Shown: positions 60,785 through 64,000 of the stretch, piece by piece
Layout of the letters: each line of letters starts with the position of its first letter
Numbering within the stretch: the stretch's first letter is position 1
Assembly (NCBI GenBank): GCA_023398165.1
Contig: JAEWSQ010000022.1
Location: forward strand, 1 to 64,000
Origin: Spirochaetota bacterium
Lineage (GTDB): Bacteria > Spirochaetota > Spirochaetia > Treponematales > Treponemataceae
DNA: 64,000 bases
Direction: 5' to 3'
Notes under the pieces: generated by a model
Database searches by the model: none
What the model saw: the letters and a program-made list of their open reading frames with translations, nothing else
What the model was told of the DNA's origin: nothing
Translations under genes and position numbers: made by a program

Positions 60785-63700
60785 ATGTTTCGTATTTATG
60801 TTGAAAGAAAAAACGGCTTTGAGAATGAAGCTAAACGTTATGAAAGTGAATTTACCAATTTTCTTGGAATTAAAGGTATTACCCGCATACGGTATGTAAA
60901 CCGCTACGATATAGAAAATATCAGTACAGATATTGCTGATCAGGCCTGTTCAAGGATTTTTTCCGAACCTCAAAGCGATATTCTCTATAAAAACCATATA
61001 CCGCTCCAGGATGCGGAAAGCATTATTGCATGGGAATACTTACCCGGACAGTACGATCAAAGAGCTGATTCTGCGCAGCAGTGTTTAAGCCTTCTCATGA
61101 GCGGACTTGAAAAAGACGGCAATAAACCTCTAGTCCGGTGTGCTAAAATGCTCATAATAAGCGGAAATGTTGCCGCATCCGACGTTGAGAAAATACAAAA
61201 ATACGTAATTAATCCGGTGGATTCTCAAAAAGCTTCTCTTGAAATTCCTGGGACCCTTGTTATGAAAACAGACGAACCCCGGCCCATAGAAGTACAGAAA
61301 GGCTTCATCAGTTTTTCAGACAGTGAACTCGAAGAATACCGCATAAAAATGGGTCTCGCGATGGACAATGCGGATGTCAGGTTCATGAGAGACTATTTTA
61401 AAAAAGAAGGACGGGATCCGTTCGAGACAGAAGTCAAGGTTCTCGATACCTATTGGTCCGACCACTGCCGCCATACCACCTTTAACACAGTACTCGAAAC
61501 CATTGAAATTGAAGACGGATACTTCAGCGAACTGTTTAAAAAATCTCTTGAAAACTATGAGACTATGAGAACAGAGCTTTATGCAGACAGGACTGATAAG
61601 CCCGTAACTCTCATGGATATGGCAGTCATCGGTGCAAAGTACCTTAAAAAACACGGCAAACTCGAAGACATAGAATTATCCGAAGAAATAAATGCATGTT
61701 CTATTTATATAGATGTTAATACGGAAGACTGTAGAACCGGAATAAAAGCCGTTGAAAAATGGCTGTTGATGTTTAAGAATGAAACCCATAACCATCCGAC
61801 AGAGATAGAGCCGTTTGGAGGAGCCGCAACCTGTATTGGCGGAGCTATCCGCGATCCATTATCAGGCCGTTCATGGGTCTATCAGGCTTTACGTGTTACA
61901 GGAGCTGCGGATCCTACCGTTCCTGTTTCCAGAACCCGGGAGGGAAAGCTCCCCCAAAAGAAACTCACAAGAGAAGCCGCTATGGGATTCAGTTCCTACG
62001 GCAATCAGATTGGTCTTACAACCGGTCAGGTTGCAGAAATATATCATCCGGGATTTGAAGCGAAACGGATGGAGCTTGGTGCGGTAATTGCAGCCGCTCC
62101 TGCTCATACGGTCATGAGGGAAACACCCGAAAGCGGCGACTGCATCGTGCTTGTCGGAGGCGGAACAGGAAGAGACGGAATAGGAGGGGCAACAGGATCC
62201 TCAAAAGTTCATACAAAAGAATCTGTCACCTCTGCTGCGGCGGAAGTTCAAAAAGGGAATGCCGTAGAGGAACGTAAAATACAAAGACTCTTTAGAAACC
62301 CGGAAGTTTCTGTAATCATAAGAAGATGCAACGACTTCGGAGCAGGCGGCGTCGCAGTAGCGGTCGGGGAATTAGCTCCGGGGCTTGAAATTAACCTTGA
62401 TGCCGTTCCAAAAAAATATGAGGGCTTGAACGGCACTGAACTTGCAATATCAGAATCGCAGGAACGAATGGCAATTGTTGTCCGCGAAAAAGATGTTTCT
62501 TTTCTTATTGATGAAGCATCAAAAGAAAACCTTAATGCCACAGTCATTGCCAGGGTAACCGGTACCAACCGTCTCGTCATGAAATGGAAGGGCTCAACCA
62601 TAGTCGATATTGACAGGGCATTTCTCGATACTGCGGGCGCCCGGCGTTCCGCAAAGGCAAAAATAACAAACCCGAATAGAATTTTCTCCCCTCTCTGCAG
62701 ACCGCTCGATTCCGTTCAGCTCATGCTTAATGAGGAATCACGCGGAATTTGTAAAACAGAAGTTATAAAAAAAGCATGGCTCGAAAACCTCAAAGACCTT
62801 GCCTGCTGCGCTCAGCGCGGCTTAACGGAACGGTTCGACGGCTCGATCGGTTCATCGTCTGTCCTGTTCCCCATGGGAGGAAGTGACCAGAGTACACCTG
62901 AATCAGGATGTGCTGCAAAAATTCCTGTCATGAGTCCCAAAGAAACAACCACTGCAAGCATTATGACATTCGGCTATGATCCGAGAGTTTCAGAGTGGAG
63001 CCCCTGGCACGGAGCCCAGACTGCAGTTCTTCAGTCGCTTGCAAAACTTACGGCAATGGGAGGGAATCCTGATAAGGCACGCCTCACCTTCCAGGAGTAC
63101 TTTGAAAGAACTGTTTCAAAGGAGGCATGGGGAAAACCTGCAGCTGCCCTCCTGGGAGCGCTTTCTGCTCAAAAATCAATGGGTACAGCGGCAATCGGCG
63201 GAAAAGACAGCATGTCCGGATCCTTCCAGGAATTGAAAGTTCCTCCGACCCTTGTTTCGTTTGCAGTAGCAACAGAAGACTCGAAAAATATTATATCGGG
63301 ATCATTTAAAAAAGCCGGTTCATACATCTATACTTCAATTCAGCCGTACTCTGAACTTTTAGAGCCCGACTTTGAATCTTTTAAAGAAAATGCAAAACTC
63401 ATACAGGATTTAGCACGAGGCGGAATTATACGCTCAATGTACCCTGTAGGCGCCGGCGGTCTTGCAGAAGCGCTTTCAAAAATGGCTTTCGGAAACAGCA
63501 TAGGATGCTCTATTGAAAGTACTGTTCAGGAACTTCTCTTTGTTCCCATGTATGGTACAATAGTGATTGAAACATCTGAAAAAATCGATACAACTAAATA
63601 TAAATGGCTTTTCACAGGGACTACACAGGAGAAAAAGAGTATTGATATTACACTTGCTTGTTATAAAGCCGGTGATATGCATGAAAAAGCAGTCACTTCT

Positions 63701-64000
63701 ATTCCGCTGGAGGAAGCCCGTTCAGCATGGGAACACACGCTGGTATCAGTTTTCCCCTCTGTGTCCGGAACACCTGCAGAAAAAGCAGTACTGCCCGGGG
63801 GAAGAAGAATGCCCTTTTTTGCCCGGACCATCCACAGCTCTCTTAGCCGTGAAAGAAAAGAATATACAAAAAAACCGGCCGGATTTTACACGATGGGAAA
63901 AGCTTCCCCGCTCGTTATACTCCCCGTATTTCCGGGAACAAACTGCGAATACGACATGGCCCGCGCCTTTAATCTTGCAGGCGCTCAGACACAGATAGTT
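60785..64000 (+). CDS. purL: Phosphoribosylformylglycinamidine synthase, fused large type, 3' end outside the window
   Basis: 1072 codons are present and the frame is open at the right edge. It makes formylglycinamidine ribonucleotide from FGAR, ATP and glutamine in purine synthesis. Motifs: TYWSDHCRHTTF, KNETHNHPTEIEPFGGAAT, FGAGGVAVAVGELAPG, GGKDSMSGSF. The last visible residues, VILPVFPGTNCEYDMARAFN, begin the glutaminase (PurQ) domain, so this is the large single-chain enzyme. It belongs to the clostridial/gut branch rather than the proteobacterial one, by sequence impression. Divergent from the chemoreceptor. Confidence 0.95.
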   Translation, partial: MFRIYVERKNGFENEAKRYESEFTNFLGIKGITRIRYVNRYDIENISTDIADQACSRIFSEPQSDILYKNHIPLQDAESIIAWEYLPGQYDQRADSAQQCLSLLMSGLEKDGNKPLVRCAKMLIISGNVAASDVEKIQKYVINPVDSQKASLEIPGTLVMKTDEPRPIEVQKGFISFSDSELEEYRIKMGLAMDNADVRFMRDYFKKEGRDPFETEVKVLDTYWSDHCRHTTFNTVLETIEIEDGYFSELFKKSLENYETMRTELYADRTDKPVTLMDMAVIGAKYLKKHGKLEDIELSEEINACSIYIDVNTEDCRTGIKAVEKWLLMFKNETHNHPTEIEPFGGAATCIGGAIRDPLSGRSWVYQALRVTGAADPTVPVSRTREGKLPQKKLTREAAMGFSSYGNQIGLTTGQVAEIYHPGFEAKRMELGAVIAAAPAHTVMRETPESGDCIVLVGGGTGRDGIGGATGSSKVHTKESVTSAAAEVQKGNAVEERKIQRLFRNPEVSVIIRRCNDFGAGGVAVAVGELAPGLEINLDAVPKKYEGLNGTELAISESQERMAIVVREKDVSFLIDEASKENLNATVIARVTGTNRLVMKWKGSTIVDIDRAFLDTAGARRSAKAKITNPNRIFSPLCRPLDSVQLMLNEESRGICKTEVIKKAWLENLKDLACCAQRGLTERFDGSIGSSSVLFPMGGSDQSTPESGCAAKIPVMSPKETTTASIMTFGYDPRVSEWSPWHGAQTAVLQSLAKLTAMGGNPDKARLTFQEYFERTVSKEAWGKPAAALLGALSAQKSMGTAAIGGKDSMSGSFQELKVPPTLVSFAVATEDSKNIISGSFKKAGSYIYTSIQPYSELLEPDFESFKENAKLIQDLARGGIIRSMYPVGAGGLAEALSKMAFGNSIGCSIESTVQELLFVPMYGTIVIETSEKIDTTKYKWLFTGTTQEKKSIDITLACYKAGDMHEKAVTSIPLEEARSAWEHTLVSVFPSVSGTPAEKAVLPGGRRMPFFARTIHSSLSRERKEYTKKPAGFYTMGKASPLVILPVFPGTNCEYDMARAFNLAGAQTQIV

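Noticed and set aside
61815..62087. Short frames inside and opposite purL
   Set aside because: purL is a single uninterrupted frame from 60785 to the window end, so these are out-of-frame shadows.
1..64000. tRNA, rRNA, CRISPR arrays, insertion sequences, prophage
   Set aside because: No cloverleaf with a GGTTCGA-type arm, no regular repeat-spacer pattern, no transposase, integrase or phage protein was seen on either strand.

Overview
The window reads as chromosomal DNA of a host-associated spirochaete, most likely a gut or rumen treponeme. The evidence is by eye: moderate GC; a fused AroD-AroE protein; a def-fmt-PASTA-aroDE-rpiA operon; a threonyl-tRNA synthetase without a TGS domain; exported proteins with treponeme-style signal peptides (FAGGKKE); and a secreted GH10 xylanase beside GH13/GH77 alpha-glucan enzymes. 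I found no tRNA, rRNA, CRISPR array, insertion sequence or prophage.

Layout. 1-7.7 kb: a 5'-truncated GNAT acetyltransferase, an ABC ATPase, an M29 aminopeptidase, a fibronectin-III lipoprotein with HExxH, rsmE coupled to an unknown HExxH protein, and a Ser/Thr-rich exported protein. 7.7-13.7 kb: an HD-GYP regulator, a BvgS-like hybrid kinase, the xylanase and a 36-residue basic protein. 14.1-18.8 kb: an accessory block marR - TudS/DUF523-like - alpha/beta hydrolase - PanE-like under two matching MarR-type operators, with pdxA divergent from it. A perfect 30-32 bp palindrome lies at each end of this block. 18.8-26 kb: pth, a zinc/cadmium P-type ATPase with an SmtB-like ArsR repressor, a DUF2156 protein, threonine synthase and an RsbU-type phosphatase. 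26-32.9 kb: a 1266-residue GH13 protein with malQ, and a radical-SAM enzyme. 32.9-33.3 kb: a gene-free interval that looks like a structured RNA gene of about 335 nt, with its own promoter and terminator. I cannot assign it to a known class. 33.4-39.2 kb: era, then the def operon on the other strand. 39.3-45.6 kb: pstSCAB-phoU-phoB-phoR with an 11-bp-periodic Pho box. 45.9-50.5 kb: a proA-proB-proC operon between two unknown genes. 50.6-54.3 kb: an SDR, an NTF2-like gene that seems to lack a standard start codon, and thrS behind a T-box leader. 54.3-60.6 kb: a sensory cluster (PAS kinase, response regulator, REC-kinase-REC, chemoreceptor). 60.8-64 kb: purL, cut by the window end.

Regulation. 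Many promoters can be read directly. Internal operon genes mostly have strong AGGAGG sites. In contrast, several first genes (purL, pth, def, marR, the DUF2156 gene, pdxA, probably era) have an ATG only 6-8 nt after the -10 hexamer and no ribosome binding site, which suggests leaderless mRNAs. Extended -10 elements of the form TGnTAnnAT recur.

Main points for follow-up: the unassigned RNA at 32911-33245, the leaderless class, the two MarR operators, the inverted repeat in the pth promoter, the duplicated palindrome, the T-box in a spirochaete-like genome and the probable CUG (or AUC) start of the NTF2-like gene.
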